Counted from the first letter of the stretch, positions 33,107 to 42,838 are shown. The stretch: 64,000 nt of DNA from Microbacterium sp. 10M-3C3 (GCF_003931875.1 NZ_CP034245.1:806001-870000); one strand, 5' to 3'. The notes: generated from the letters alone by a model not told the origin. Translations and numbers: made by a program.

Positions 33107-34036
33107 TCAATATGCGAGCGACTCGATGTAGCGCAGCAGAGCGCCCTCGCGCAGCGCCCACGGCGACACCTCGAGCTCCTCGACGTCCATCGCCTTCATG
33201 GCCTGATGCAGCACCACCGCGCCGGCCACGATCTGGAAGGTGCGGTCGGGGGTGATGCCCGGCAGCTCCTGCCGCGCCTCGGCCGGGATGCGCGCGAGGC
33301 GCGGGATCCACGCCTTCAGCTCGCGGCGCGGCAGCACCATCCGCTCGATGCCGGACCAGCCCGGCACCGGGTAGCCCGCGAGCTTCGCGAGCGAGCGGAT
33401 CGCCTTCGACGACCCCACGACGTGGTCGGGACGCGGGAGGGTCGCGAACCGCTCGGCGACGGGGGCGAGCACGGATGCGGCGTGCGCGCGCAGCGCGTCG
33501 ATCTCGGCGTCGGTCGGCGGATCGTCGGGGAGGAAGCGCACCGTCATGCGGCCGGCGCCCAGCGGCACGGATTCGGCCAGGTCGGGCAGCTCGTCCGCCC
33601 CGCCGGCGATCTCGAGCGACCCGCCGCCGATGTCGAACAGCAGGATGTGCCCGGCCGACCAGCCGAACCACCGCCGCACCGCGAGGAACGTGTACCGGGC
33701 CTCGGCGTCGCCGCCGAGCACCTGGAGCGGCTGCCCGAGCGCCTCCTCGATGCGTGCGATCACGGCCGCGCCGTTCGTCGCCTCGCGCACCGCCGAGGTC
33801 GCCGTGGCCAGCAGCGCGTCGACCCCCTCGGACTCGGCCGTGGCGCGGGCATCCGTCACCGCCGCCACGAGGGCCGCGACGCCGGCGTCGTCGATCGCGC
33901 CGTCGGGCGTGAGGTGGCGCATCAGCCGCAGCACGGTGCGGCGGCTCGTCGTGGCGGTGGGGCGCCCGCCCGCACGCGCGTCGGCGACGAGGAGGTGGAC
34001 GGTGTTCGAGCCGATGTCGAGGACCCCGAGGCGCAC
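33107..34036 (-). CDS. ppx: Exopolyphosphatase / guanosine pentaphosphate phosphohydrolase family
   Basis: 309 residues from GTG 34036, short form without the HD domain. ASKHA-type phosphate loops are LGVLDIGSNTVHLLVADA and LLFDIGGGSLEIAGGAD; also AVREATNGAAVIARIEEALG and VVGSSKAIRSLAKL. This length and pattern fit the actinobacterial Ppx1/Ppx2 class, which hydrolyses polyphosphate and sometimes (p)ppGpp derivatives. It is divergent from coaA with an inverted repeat in the gap. Confidence 0.92.
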   Translation of the reverse strand: MRLGVLDIGSNTVHLLVADARAGGRPTATTSRRTVLRLMRHLTPDGAIDDAGVAALVAAVTDARATAESEGVDALLATATSAVREATNGAAVIARIEEALGQPLQVLGGDAEARYTFLAVRRWFGWSAGHILLFDIGGGSLEIAGGADELPDLAESVPLGAGRMTVRFLPDDPPTDAEIDALRAHAASVLAPVAERFATLPRPDHVVGSSKAIRSLAKLAGYPVPGWSGIERMVLPRRELKAWIPRLARIPAEARQELPGITPDRTFQIVAGAVVLHQAMKAMDVEELEVSPWALREGALLRYIESLAY

Positions 34037-34064
34037 GGATGAAGCGTATCCGGCCGGCGTGGGG

Positions 34065-34127
34065 TCGCGAGAACGCGCGCGTGCACGCTTTTCCGGCCCG
34101 AAACCGTGCAGGAGCGCGTTCTCGCGA
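34065..34127. repeat. Inverted repeat between ppx and coaA
   Basis: TCGCGAGAACGCGC (34065-34078) and GCGCGTTCTCGCGA (34114-34127) are perfect inverted arms; inside, TGCACG (34082-34087) and CGTGCA (34105-34110) add a second nested stem. The 123-base gap separates divergent genes, so a terminator role is unlikely; an operator or mobile palindrome is possible. Confidence 0.8.
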
Positions 34128-34158
34128 GCTGCGGAAGGGCCGCGAGTAGGGTGGGGGC

Positions 34159-35112
34159 GTGCCCGACGTCGACACCGCCGCATCCGCGCCGCGGCTGACC
34201 CCGTACCGCGAGATCGGACGCGAGGAGTGGGCGCGGCTGGCCGCCGGCATGCCGCAGCCGCTCACCGAGACCGAGGTCGTGCAGCTGCGCGGACTCGGCG
34301 ACCGGCTCGACGTGACCGAGGTGCGCGAGGTCTACCTCCCGCTCAGCCGCCTGCTGAGCCTGTACGCCCACGCCACCAAGCAGCTCGGCGCCGAGACGGC
34401 GTCGTTCCTCGGCGAGCCGGACACGACGACGCCGTTCGTCATCGGCGTGGCCGGCTCGGTCGCGGTCGGCAAGTCGACGATCGCGCGGCTCCTGCGCGAG
34501 CTCATGAGCCGCTGGGCCGACACGCCGCGGGTCGAGCTCGTCACGACCGACGGCTTCCTCTACCCCAATGCCGAGCTCGAGCGGCGCGGCCTGATGGACC
34601 GCAAGGGCTTCCCGGAGTCGTACGACCGCCGCGCGCTCGTCGAGTTCCTGAGCGAGGTCAAGAGCGGTGCATCCGAGGTGCGCGCGCCGTTCTATTCGCA
34701 CATGCGGTACGACATCATGCCCGACGCGCACGTCACGGTGCGCCGACCCGACGTCGTGATCGTCGAGGGCCTGAACGTGCTGCAGCCGCCGGCGGCGCCG
34801 AACGACGTCGCCGTGAGCGACCTGTTCGATTTCTCGATCTACGTCGACGCCGACCCCGCGCACATCGAGCAGTGGTACGTCGACCGGTTCCTCGCCCTGC
34901 GCCAGGCCGCGTTCAGCAACCCGAACTCGTACTTCCGCGTCTTCGCCGACATCAGCGACGACGAGGCGGTGCAGCGCGCGCTCGGCTACTGGCGCGACAT
35001 CAACCTGCCGAACCTCCTCGAGAACGTGCTGCCCACGCGTCACCGCGCGTCGCTCGTGCTGAAGAAGGGCGCCGACCACACCGTCGAGCGCGTGCAGCTG
35101 CGCAAGCTCTGA
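34159..35112 (+). CDS. coaA: Type I pantothenate kinase
   Basis: 317 residues from GTG 34159. P-loop [51 protein letters not shown] and [16 protein letters not shown] are the family signatures, ending in the usual VERVQLRKL. It phosphorylates pantothenate, the first and regulated step of CoA synthesis. Single gene divergent from ppx. Confidence 0.98.
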   Translation: MPDVDTAASAPRLTPYREIGREEWARLAAGMPQPLTETEVVQLRGLGDRLDVTEVREVYLPLSRLLSLYAHATKQLGAETASFLGEPDTTTPFVIGVAGSVAVGKSTIARLLRELMSRWADTPRVELVTTDGFLYPNAELERRGLMDRKGFPESYDRRALVEFLSEVKSGASEVRAPFYSHMRYDIMPDAHVTVRRPDVVIVEGLNVLQPPAAPNDVAVSDLFDFSIYVDADPAHIEQWYVDRFLALRQAAFSNPNSYFRVFADISDDEAVQRALGYWRDINLPNLLENVLPTRHRASLVLKKGADHTVERVQLRKL

Positions 35113-35133
35113 CGCGCTGCCTGCGCGGCGCCG

Positions 35134-35739
35134 TCAGGCGAGCGGATGCAGCGTGCCGTCGGTCTCGCGGTAGCGCTCGCCGGTCGCCGGGCACACCCAG
35201 TCGTCGCCGTCGCGCTCGAGCGGGCGCCCGGCCCGGCCGACCCAGCCGATGCGCCGCGCCGGCACGCCGACCATGAGCGCATAGGCGGGCACGTCCTTGG
35301 CGACCACGGCGCCGGCCGCCACGAGCGCCCACGCGCCGATCCGCACCGGCGCGATGCACACGGCACGCGCGCCGATCGCCGCACCGTCCTCGATCTCGAC
35401 CCCGACGGCGTGCCAGTCGTCCGCGGTCTTGACGGTGAGGTCGGGGTTCGCGGCGCGTGGGAACTCGTCGTTGGTGAGCACGGCGGCCGGGCCGATGAAG
35501 ACGCCGCGGCCGAGCCGGGCCGGCTCGTACACGAGCGCGTAGTTCTGCAGCTTGGAGCTGTCGCCGATCTGCACCCCCGGCCCGACGTACGCGCCGCGCC
35601 CGACGACGCAGTCCGCGCCGAGGACGGCGTCCTCCCGCACCTGGGCGAGGTGCCACACCTTGGTGCGCGCCCCGATCGACGCGCGGTCGGACACGTCGGC
35701 GGTCGCGGCGACGAACGGCTCATCGGGCGGCGTGGTCAT
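35134..35739 (-). CDS. Left-handed beta-helix N-acetyltransferase, WbpD/WlbB-like
   Basis: 201 residues from ATG 35739. Hexapeptide repeats run through ASIGARTKVWHLAQVREDAV and LGADCVVGRGAYVGPGVQIG, then GVFIGPAAVLTNDEFPRA and IEDGAAIGARAVCIAPVRIG. The KVWH.AQVR and TND.FPRA blocks are typical of WbpD/WlbB enzymes, which acetylate the 3-amino group of UDP-2-acetamido-3-amino-2,3-dideoxyglucuronate. A short C-terminal extension (DDWVCPATGERYRE) is also usual. It opens the second polysaccharide locus, divergent from the giant secreted protein; dehydrogenase and aminotransferase partners lie at 41725 and 45608. Confidence 0.88.
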   Translation of the reverse strand: MTTPPDEPFVAATADVSDRASIGARTKVWHLAQVREDAVLGADCVVGRGAYVGPGVQIGDSSKLQNYALVYEPARLGRGVFIGPAAVLTNDEFPRAANPDLTVKTADDWHAVGVEIEDGAAIGARAVCIAPVRIGAWALVAAGAVVAKDVPAYALMVGVPARRIGWVGRAGRPLERDGDDWVCPATGERYRETDGTLHPLA

Positions 35740-35798
35740 CGGTCCTCCTGCGGGCGAGGGTCGGGGAATCCGGTGGTGGCGGTTCCCTGCGAGAACGC

Positions 35799-35804
35799 TA
35801 TACT
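35799..35804 (+). promoter_or_regulatory. Probable -10 element for the giant DUF4082 gene
   Basis: TATACT sits 134 bases before the ATG at 35938 with no recognisable -35 at 16-18 bases. The same hexamer, also without a clear -35, precedes the polymerase gene at 53864. Weak -35 regions may mean an activator is needed. Confidence 0.5.
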
Positions 35805-35855
35805 GCCCGCGGGGAGATCTTCCGACGCGTCGCGAGACGCGGGGGGATCATCGTT

Positions 35856-35873
35856 ATCCGCCTTCGGGCGGAT
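35856..35873 (+). promoter_or_regulatory. UUCG-capped leader hairpin before the giant DUF4082 gene
   Basis: ATCCGCC-TTCG-GGCGGAT is a perfect seven-pair stem with an extra-stable tetraloop, inside the predicted 5' leader of the 1899-residue protein. It could stabilise the mRNA or take part in control. No T run follows, so a terminator is unlikely. Confidence 0.6.
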
Positions 35874-35926
35874 CTGGGGACCGCCGGGGGGCGGGAAGTC
35901 CGGGAGGCCATCGGCCGAACGGGCGG

Positions 35927-35936
35927 TTTGGGGAAA
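35927..35936 (+). promoter_or_regulatory. Start-proximal TGGGGA box, copy 1
   Basis: TTTGGGGAAA ends one base before the ATG of the giant DUF4082 gene. It matches the core TGGGGA of four other boxes in this locus. It is the least conserved copy. Confidence 0.45.
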
Positions 35937-35937
35937 A

Positions 35938-38900
35938 ATGGGGAACTCGACGTCCGTCGTCCGACGGCCGATGCGTGCGCGCTGGGCCGCCGTCATCGCC
36001 CTCGCCGCGCTGATCGTGTCGCTCCTCGCCGCGCTTCCGCCGAGCACCGCGAACGCCGCATCCACCTCCTCGAGCCCGTGCGGCGCCACCGTCAACGCGA
36101 TCGTGTGCGAGAACCAGAAGCCGGGCACGTCGCCCGACGTGTGGGACATCGACGGTGCCGGAGACCCCAGCATCCAGGGCTTCGCGACCGACATCAGCGT
36201 CAACGCCGGCCAGAGGATCGACTTCAAGATCGACACGGATGCGTCTGCCTACGCGATCGACATCTACCGCACCGGCTGGTACCAGGGCCTCGGCGCCCGC
36301 AAGATCACGAGCGTCGCCCCGTCGGCGCCGCTGCCGCAGCGGCAGCCCCAGTGCCTGACCGACGTCACGACCGAGCTGTACGACTGCGGCACGTGGGGCG
36401 TGTCGGCGTCGTGGACGGTGCCCGCAGACGCCGTCTCGGGTGTGTACATCGCCAAGCTCACGCGCAAGGACACCGGCGGCGCGAGCCACATCATCTTCAT
36501 CGTCCGCCAGGACGGCAACACCTCCGACGTGCTGTTCCAGACCTCCGACCCCACGTGGCACGCCTACAACACCTACGGCGGCTCGAACTTCTACCGGGGC
36601 GCCGCGAACGGCCGCGCGTACAAGATCAGCTACAACCGCCCCTTCGCCACGCGCGGCGGCGTCGAGGCGCGCGACTTCTACTTCAGCGCGGAGTACGCCA
36701 CGGTGCGCTTCCTCGAGCGCAACGGCTACGACATGACCTACATCGCGGGTCTCGACACCGATCGCCGCGGCGCGGAGCTGCTGAAGCACAAGGTGTTCCT
36801 CTCCGTAGGACACGACGAGTACTGGTCGGGCGCGCAGCGAAAGAGCATCGAGGCCGCGCGCGACGCGGGCGTCAACCTGCAGTTCCTCACCGGCAACGAG
36901 GGGTACTGGCGCACGCGCTATGAGGACTCGACGACCGGTGCGTCGGGAAACCAGCGCACGCTCGTGTCCTACAAGGAGACGTGGGGGCAGGGCGGCAGCG
37001 CCGGCACGGGCGCCAAGATCGATCCCTCCTCGCAGTGGACCGGCACCTGGCGCGACCCTCGCTTCGCGACCCCCGCGCAGGGCGGGGCGTCCCCCGAGAA
37101 CGCGCTGACCGGCACGATGTACATGGTCAACGACGTCGCGCTCCCGGTCACGGTCAGCGCGGAAGAGGGCAAGACGCGGCTGTGGCGCAACACCACGCTC
37201 GCGAACCTCACGGCCGGCACGACGCGCGCGCTCGCGGAGAAGACCGTCGGATACGAGGCGAACGAGGACATCGACAACGGCATGCGCCCGCAGGGGCTCG
37301 TGCGCCTGTCGACGACCGTCGGCCCCACCCCGCAGTACCTCACCGACTACGGCAACACCGTCGTCTCGGGCACCACGACCCACCACGTGACGCTCTACCG
37401 GGCCGCGAGCGGAGCACTCGTGTTCTCGGCCGCGAGCGTGCAGTGGGGGTGGGGGCTCGACGCGACGCACGACGGCGACGGCCCCGCAGCCGACGTGCGG
37501 ATGCAGCAGGCCGAGGTCAACCTGCTGGCCGACATGGGCGCACAGCCCGGCTCGCTCATGTCCGGACTCGTCCGGGCGACGAAGAGCACCGACACGACGG
37601 CGCCCGTCACCACGATCTCCTCGCCGACGCAGGGGCAGCAGATCGCCCACGGCACCACGGTGACGGTGACCGGCACGGCGAGCGACGTGGGCGGTCGCGT
37701 CGCCGGCGTCGAGGTGTCGACCGACGGCGGCACGACGTGGCATCCCGCCACCGGCACCACGTCCTGGAGCTATCGCTACGTGCAGCAGGGGAGCGGGTCG
37801 ACCGCGATCATCGCGCGCGCCATCGACGACAGCGCGAACTTCTCCCGAGCGGGCGTCACGCGCACCGTGTCGGTCGTCGGCCCCTCCACGGTCTTCGGAA
37901 CGGCGACGCCGACGCTCGCCTCGGCGAACGATCCCGACCCGGCGGAGCTGGGCCTGCGCTTCACACCGGATGCCGACGGCTTCGTCACGGGCGTGCGCTT
38001 CTACAAGGGCGCCGCGAACACGGGCACCCACGTGGGCTCGCTGTGGGACTCCAGCGGTCGGCGGCTCGCCCAGGTGACCTTCCCCACGGAGACGGCCACC
38101 GGGTGGCAGACCGCCACACTGTCGACGGCGGTACCCGTCATCGCGGGGCAGACGTACACCGTCTCCTACACCGCACCGCGTGGCGGGTACGCCATGGACG
38201 CCCGGTACTGGCCCTACACCGCGCGCCAGACGACGCCGCTGACGGTGTCGTCCGCCGTGGGCGCCGCGGCGGCGGGGGTGTTCGGCACGGCCGGCACATT
38301 CCCGACCGGGACGTGGAACGAGTCGAACTACTACGTCGACGTCGTCTTCAGCCGCGCCGACACCTCGCCGGTGCGGCTCGTGGCGCAGACTCCGGCCGCG
38401 GGCGTGTCGAGCGTCGACCCGGCTGCGGCGATCACCGCGACCTTCTTGCGCGATGTCGTCGCCTCGAGCGTCAAGCTCACCGTGACCGGGCCCGGCGGCA
38501 CAGCCGTCGCCGGCACCCTGTCGTATGACGCGACGACGCGCACCGCACGCTTCGCGCCGGCATCCGCGCTCGCGGCCAGCACGGCGTACACCGTGACACC
38601 CGCGGCGACCGACGCGAGCGGCGTCACGCTCGCCGACGGCAGCGCGTGGACCTTCACGACCCGCGCCGCGGATCGCGCAGCCGGCGACTGCCCGTGCAGC
38701 CTGTGGAATGAGAGCCGCACGCCGACGATCGCATCGGACGCCGATGCCGACCTCGTGACGCTCGGCGTGGCGTTCACCCCCTCCGTCGACGGCACCGTCA
38801 CCGCGCTGAAGTTCTACAAGGGCGCCGCGAACACCGGCACCCACGTCGGCGCGCTGTGGGATGCGGCGGGCAACCGTCTGGCGCGTGTCACCTTCCAGAA

Positions 38901-41637
38901 CGAGAGCACGGCCGGATGGCAGACGGCGATGCTCGACACGCCGGTGACCGTCACCGCAGGCACGCGCTACGTCGCGTCGTACCTCGCGCCCAACGGCCGC
39001 TACGCGGTCACGGCCAACGCCTTCTCGGCCCCGTACCAGCGCGGACCGCTGAGCGTCGCGGCCGGCGGGTCGGTCTACACCTACGCCGACGCATTCCCGA
39101 ACCAGTCATCGACGACCGACTACGGCGTGGACCTCGTGTTCCAGCAGTCGCAGCCGGCGCCGGCCGTCGTCTCGCGCACGCCCGACGCGGGTGCGACGGC
39201 GGCGACGGACACGCAGGTGTCGGCGACGTTCGATCGCGCCGTCGTGGCCGGCTACAGCGGAACGGTGACCGCCGACGGCGCCCCGGTCACGGGCTCGTGG
39301 ACGACCTCGAGCGACGGCAAGACGGTGCGTTTCGCGCCGTCCCAGCCCTTCGCCGAGGGCGCCCAGGTGGCCGTCTCGCTGTCGGGGATCCGCGCGACGG
39401 CGGGCGGCACCGCCGCCACGGTGTCGTGGACGTTCCAGATCCGCCAGTCGACGCCGCCGGTGACGCTTCTCGGGACGACGACTCCCACGTCCACGCAGAC
39501 GGCGGAGACGGCCTCGGTCGAGCTCGGCATGGCCTTCCGGTCGACGGTCGCCGGCACGGTGACCGCGATCCGCTTCTACAAGGCGGCAGGCGACACCGGC
39601 ACGCACACGGGCTCGCTGTGGGACGCCACCGGCACGCGCCTGGCGCAGGTGACGTTCCCGTCCGAGAGCGCATCCGGCTGGCAGCGCGCCGTGCTGTCCA
39701 CTCCGGTCACCCTCACCGCCGGCCAGACGTACACGGTGTCGTACCTGTCGCCGCGGGGCGCCTACACGTACACCAGCCGCGCGTTCGCGACAGCGGTCTC
39801 GAGCGGGCCGCTCACCACCGTCGCGCCCGACAACGGCCGTTACCGGTACGGATCGGGCGGCGCGGTGCCGACCGACACGTGGAACTCGACGAACTACTTC
39901 GTCGATGTGGAGTTCCGCCCGGCGGCCGACGGCAGCGCGGTCTCGATGACCGGGCACACGCCCGACGGCTCGAACGTGCCGACCAGCGCGGCGATCACCG
40001 CCACGTTGTCGGGAGATGCGCCGACGCCGACGCTCGGGTTGGCGACGAGCGCGGGCGCCATCGCCGGATCGTCGGCGTGGGCGACGTCGTCGCGGACGCT
40101 GACCTTCACGCCGAGCGCGGCGCTCACGGCCGGCACGACGTACACCGCCACCGTGCGGATCGCGGGCAATGTGCTCGACCAGTGGACCTTCACGACCGCG
40201 CCACCGGTGGTCACGGGTGACACCTACACCCTCTTCGGCACGACGACGCCGGCGACGCCCGCCGCGACGGACACGGCCGCGGTCGAGGTGGGCACCGCCT
40301 TCACCGTGGCGAAGGCCGGTCAGGTGACGGCGATCCGCTTCTACAAGTCGACCTCGAACACGGGCACGCATGTCGGGTCGCTGTGGGATGCGTCGGGCGC
40401 GCGCGTCGCCCGCGTGACCTTCCCCAACGAGACCGCATCCGGGTGGCAGCGGGGCGTGTTGTCGCAACCCGTGACGGTCTCGCCCGGGCAGACCTACGTC
40501 GTGTCCTACCTCGCGCCCAACGGGCGCTACGCGATCGCGCCGCAGTATTTCACCACGGCGAAGACGGCCGGGCCGATCACGGCGCCCGCCGGCGCAAACG
40601 GCCGCTTCCTGTACGGGGCGGCCGGCGGGATGCCGACCTCCTCCTGGAACTCCTCGGCGTACTTCGTCGACGCGGAGATCGTGTTCCCGACGGCCACCGC
40701 GGCTGCGCCGAGCCCATCCGCCTCGCCCTCACCGAGTCCGACCGGGTCGCCCTCGCCGAGCGCGTCGGCCTCGCCGAGCCCGAGCCCGAGCGCATCGAGC
40801 GCACCGAGCCCGAGCCCCGAGACGTCGGCCGCCCCGACGCCCGCGCCGACGCAGAGCGCGGCGCCCGCGCCGGTCGCCGTCAACGGGTCGGCGATCGCCC
40901 CGGCCTCCGGTGCGACGGACGTGGCGCCCACGACGACCGTCGCCGTGACGCTCGCGCCCGCGCCCGCCGAGGCGACCGTCGCGGTGGCCGGTCCGGGCGG
41001 GCCCGTTGCCGGAACCTCCCGCTACGACGTGGCGACCGGCGCGGTCGAGTTCACTCCCGCTCGGCCGCTGGACTGGTCGACGACGTACACCGCTTCGGTG
41101 GCGGCGCCCGGGGCGACCGTCACGCCCGCCTCGTGGAGCTTCTCGACCGCCGCGCAGCCGCAGGTCGCCGACGCGGCGACGATCTTCGGCGACGCCACGC
41201 CGCAGCATCCGTGGTGGGCCGACCCCGACCAGGTGCAGGTGGCGACGCGGTTCAGCGTCTCCGAGCCCGGCCGTGCCACCGGCATCCGCTTCTACAAGGG
41301 GTCGGAGAACACGGGCGCCCACACCGGATACCTGTGGCGCGCGAGCGACGGGGCGCGCCTGGCGGAGGTGTCGTTCGACACCGAGACCGCCGACGGGTGG
41401 CAGAGCGCGAAGCTGAGCACTCCGGTCACGCTCGAGACCGGGGTCGAGTACCGGGTGGGTCTGTTCAGCACGACGGGCCGGTACGCGGTGGACCTGAACA
41501 CCCTGGCGCAGCCGACCACGGTCGGGCCGTTCCAGATACCGGCGAACGGCGGCGCCTACACGTACTCGCGCGACTTCCCGGACGGGAGCTCGCCGAACAA
41601 CTACTGGGTGGACGTGCTGTTCGAACCGACCGGCTGA
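35938..41637 (+). CDS. Giant secreted multidomain protein with five DUF4082 domains
   Basis: 1899 residues from ATG 35938. A signal peptide (WAAVIALAALIVSLLAALPP, cleavage near ANAAS) leads to an N,N-dimethylformamidase-beta-like domain (about 48-541; RTGWYQGLGARKITSV, SDPTWHAYNTYGGSNFY, SVGHDEYWSG). Then come an Ig-like domain (555-645), DUF4082 copies at about 652-808, 920-1071, 1177-1331, 1430-1585 and 1747-1899 (signature G.RFYKGAANTGTHVGSLW), Big_5-type Ig domains between them, and a Ser/Pro linker near 1588-1648. No sorting signal or membrane tail, so it is released or held by sugar binding. Sitting inside the polysaccharide locus, it may bind or modify the polymer; this is inference. 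Confidence 0.93.
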   Translation: MGNSTSVVRRPMRARWAAVIALAALIVSLLAALPPSTANAASTSSSPCGATVNAIVCENQKPGTSPDVWDIDGAGDPSIQGFATDISVNAGQRIDFKIDTDASAYAIDIYRTGWYQGLGARKITSVAPSAPLPQRQPQCLTDVTTELYDCGTWGVSASWTVPADAVSGVYIAKLTRKDTGGASHIIFIVRQDGNTSDVLFQTSDPTWHAYNTYGGSNFYRGAANGRAYKISYNRPFATRGGVEARDFYFSAEYATVRFLERNGYDMTYIAGLDTDRRGAELLKHKVFLSVGHDEYWSGAQRKSIEAARDAGVNLQFLTGNEGYWRTRYEDSTTGASGNQRTLVSYKETWGQGGSAGTGAKIDPSSQWTGTWRDPRFATPAQGGASPENALTGTMYMVNDVALPVTVSAEEGKTRLWRNTTLANLTAGTTRALAEKTVGYEANEDIDNGMRPQGLVRLSTTVGPTPQYLTDYGNTVVSGTTTHHVTLYRAASGALVFSAASVQWGWGLDATHDGDGPAADVRMQQAEVNLLADMGAQPGSLMSGLVRATKSTDTTAPVTTISSPTQGQQIAHGTTVTVTGTASDVGGRVAGVEVSTDGGTTWHPATGTTSWSYRYVQQGSGSTAIIARAIDDSANFSRAGVTRTVSVVGPSTVFGTATPTLASANDPDPAELGLRFTPDADGFVTGVRFYKGAANTGTHVGSLWDSSGRRLAQVTFPTETATGWQTATLSTAVPVIAGQTYTVSYTAPRGGYAMDARYWPYTARQTTPLTVSSAVGAAAAGVFGTAGTFPTGTWNESNYYVDVVFSRADTSPVRLVAQTPAAGVSSVDPAAAITATFLRDVVASSVKLTVTGPGGTAVAGTLSYDATTRTARFAPASALAASTAYTVTPAATDASGVTLADGSAWTFTTRAADRAAGDCPCSLWNESRTPTIASDADADLVTLGVAFTPSVDGTVTALKFYKGAANTGTHVGALWDAAGNRLARVTFQNESTAGWQTAMLDTPVTVTAGTRYVASYLAPNGRYAVTANAFSAPYQRGPLSVAAGGSVYTYADAFPNQSSTTDYGVDLVFQQSQPAPAVVSRTPDAGATAATDTQVSATFDRAVVAGYSGTVTADGAPVTGSWTTSSDGKTVRFAPSQPFAEGAQVAVSLSGIRATAGGTAATVSWTFQIRQSTPPVTLLGTTTPTSTQTAETASVELGMAFRSTVAGTVTAIRFYKAAGDTGTHTGSLWDATGTRLAQVTFPSESASGWQRAVLSTPVTLTAGQTYTVSYLSPRGAYTYTSRAFATAVSSGPLTTVAPDNGRYRYGSGGAVPTDTWNSTNYFVDVEFRPAADGSAVSMTGHTPDGSNVPTSAAITATLSGDAPTPTLGLATSAGAIAGSSAWATSSRTLTFTPSAALTAGTTYTATVRIAGNVLDQWTFTTAPPVVTGDTYTLFGTTTPATPAATDTAAVEVGTAFTVAKAGQVTAIRFYKSTSNTGTHVGSLWDASGARVARVTFPNETASGWQRGVLSQPVTVSPGQTYVVSYLAPNGRYAIAPQYFTTAKTAGPITAPAGANGRFLYGAAGGMPTSSWNSSAYFVDAEIVFPTATAAAPSPSASPSPSPTGSPSPSASASPSPSPSASSAPSPSPETSAAPTPAPTQSAAPAPVAVNGSAIAPASGATDVAPTTTVAVTLAPAPAEATVAVAGPGGPVAGTSRYDVATGAVEFTPARPLDWSTTYTASVAAPGATVTPASWSFSTAAQPQVADAATIFGDATPQHPWWADPDQVQVATRFSVSEPGRATGIRFYKGSENTGAHTGYLWRASDGARLAEVSFDTETADGWQSAKLSTPVTLETGVEYRVGLFSTTGRYAVDLNTLAQPTTVGPFQIPANGGAYTYSRDFPDGSSPNNYWVDVLFEPTG

Positions 41638-41712
41638 GCCGGTCGGCGCCGGGCGACCGGCAGCTGGGGAAGCGCTCGCTGGGGGCGCGCACTGCCCGTC
41701 AGGGCATAGGGG

Positions 41713-41722
41713 ATTGGGGAAT
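41713..41722 (+). promoter_or_regulatory. Start-proximal TGGGGA box, copy 2
   Basis: ATTGGGGAAT ends two bases before the GTG of the dehydrogenase gene. In full context GGATT-GGGG-AATCC is a palindrome around four G. The ten-base core is identical to the copy at 62053-62062. Confidence 0.6.
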
Positions 41723-41724
41723 CC

Positions 41725-42777
41725 GTGACAGACAGAATGAACATCGCCGTCGTCGGGGCGGGCTACTGGGGGCCGAACCTCGCGAGGAACTTCCGTTCCA
41801 GCGATGCGTGGAACCTCGCCGCGATCTGCGACCTCGACATCGAGCGCGCGCGCCGTGTCGCCGAGGCCGTCGGCGGGGCGCCCGTCACGACGCAGCTCGC
41901 CGACGTGCTCGCCGACCCGCTGATCGACGCGATCGCGATCGCGACCCCGGCCGGCACGCACCAGCGCATCGCGCTCGCCGCCTTCGACGCCGGCAAGCAC
42001 GTCATGGTCGAGAAGCCCCTCGCGTCCAGCCGCGCGGCGGGCAGCGAGATGGTGCGGCGCGCCGAGGAGCGCGGACTCGTGCTCATGGCCGACCACACCT
42101 ACTGCTACACGCCGGCGGTGCTGAAGATCCGCGAGCTCATCGCCGACGGCTTCCTCGGCGACATCCTGTTCGTCGACAGCGTGCGCATCAACCTGGGCCT
42201 CATCCAGCCCGACGTGGACGTGTTCTGGGACCTCGCGCCGCACGACTTGTCGATCATGGACTTCGTCCTGCCCGGTGGCCTCGACGTCGAGAGCGTCGCC
42301 GCGCACGGCTCCGATCCGCTCCGGACGGGGAAGTCGTGCGTCGGCTACCTCGCGATGCCGCTCGCGCGCGGCGCCATGGCCCACGTCCACGTCAACTGGC
42401 TGAGCCCGACGAAGATCCGGCAGATGGTGATCGGCGGCACGCAGCGGACGCTCGTGTGGGACGACCTGAACCCGCAGCAGCGGGTGAGCGTCTACGACCG
42501 CGGCGTCGACATCGCCGAGGTCTCGAAGGCGACGACCACCGACGCGCGGTCCGCCCACATCTCGTATCGCCTCGGCGACACGTGGGCGCCGGCACTGCCC
42601 GAGGGCGAGGCCCTCGCAGGGGTCGCCGCCGAGTTCGCGGCCGCGATCCGCGACGGGCGCCCGGCGCGCACGAGCGGTGACGCGGGGCTCCGCGTGCTTT
42701 CCGTCCTCGAAGCCGCCGCCGCGAGCCTGCAGGGCTCCGGCGCACCGCAGTCCATGACCGCGCCGATCGCGGCGTGA
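41725..42777 (+). CDS. Gfo/Idh/MocA-family oxidoreductase, WbpB/WlbA-like
   Basis: 350 residues from GTG 41725 (an ATG at 41737 is possible). NIAVVGAGYWGPNLARNF is the NAD loop; HVMVEKPLA carries the family EKP; a conserved HDLSIMDFVLPGG follows in the C-terminal domain. The closest pattern I know is the UDP-N-acetylglucosaminuronate 3-dehydrogenase group, which prepares the 3-keto sugar for transamination. Partners in the locus: a DegT aminotransferase (45608) and a WbpD-like acetyltransferase (35134). A UDP-GlcNAc 6-dehydrogenase (WbpA), needed first, is not in the window. Confidence 0.88.
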   Translation: MTDRMNIAVVGAGYWGPNLARNFRSSDAWNLAAICDLDIERARRVAEAVGGAPVTTQLADVLADPLIDAIAIATPAGTHQRIALAAFDAGKHVMVEKPLASSRAAGSEMVRRAEERGLVLMADHTYCYTPAVLKIRELIADGFLGDILFVDSVRINLGLIQPDVDVFWDLAPHDLSIMDFVLPGGLDVESVAAHGSDPLRTGKSCVGYLAMPLARGAMAHVHVNWLSPTKIRQMVIGGTQRTLVWDDLNPQQRVSVYDRGVDIAEVSKATTTDARSAHISYRLGDTWAPALPEGEALAGVAAEFAAAIRDGRPARTSGDAGLRVLSVLEAAAASLQGSGAPQSMTAPIAA

Positions 42778-42838
42778 CCGACCAGACCACACAACGACAC
42801 CGGCCACGGGGCCGGACGAATCACAGGGGAGATTCGAC

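Noticed and set aside
35854..38844. Long open frame (about 996 codons) on the minus strand inside the giant DUF4082 gene
   Set aside because: Its Arg/Gly/Val-rich translation has no domain, while the plus strand encodes clear DUF4082 and Ig repeats.
41590..41637. LPXTG-type wall sorting signal on the giant protein
   Set aside because: The protein ends directly after the last DUF4082 copy, with no LPXTG, hydrophobic stretch or basic tail.
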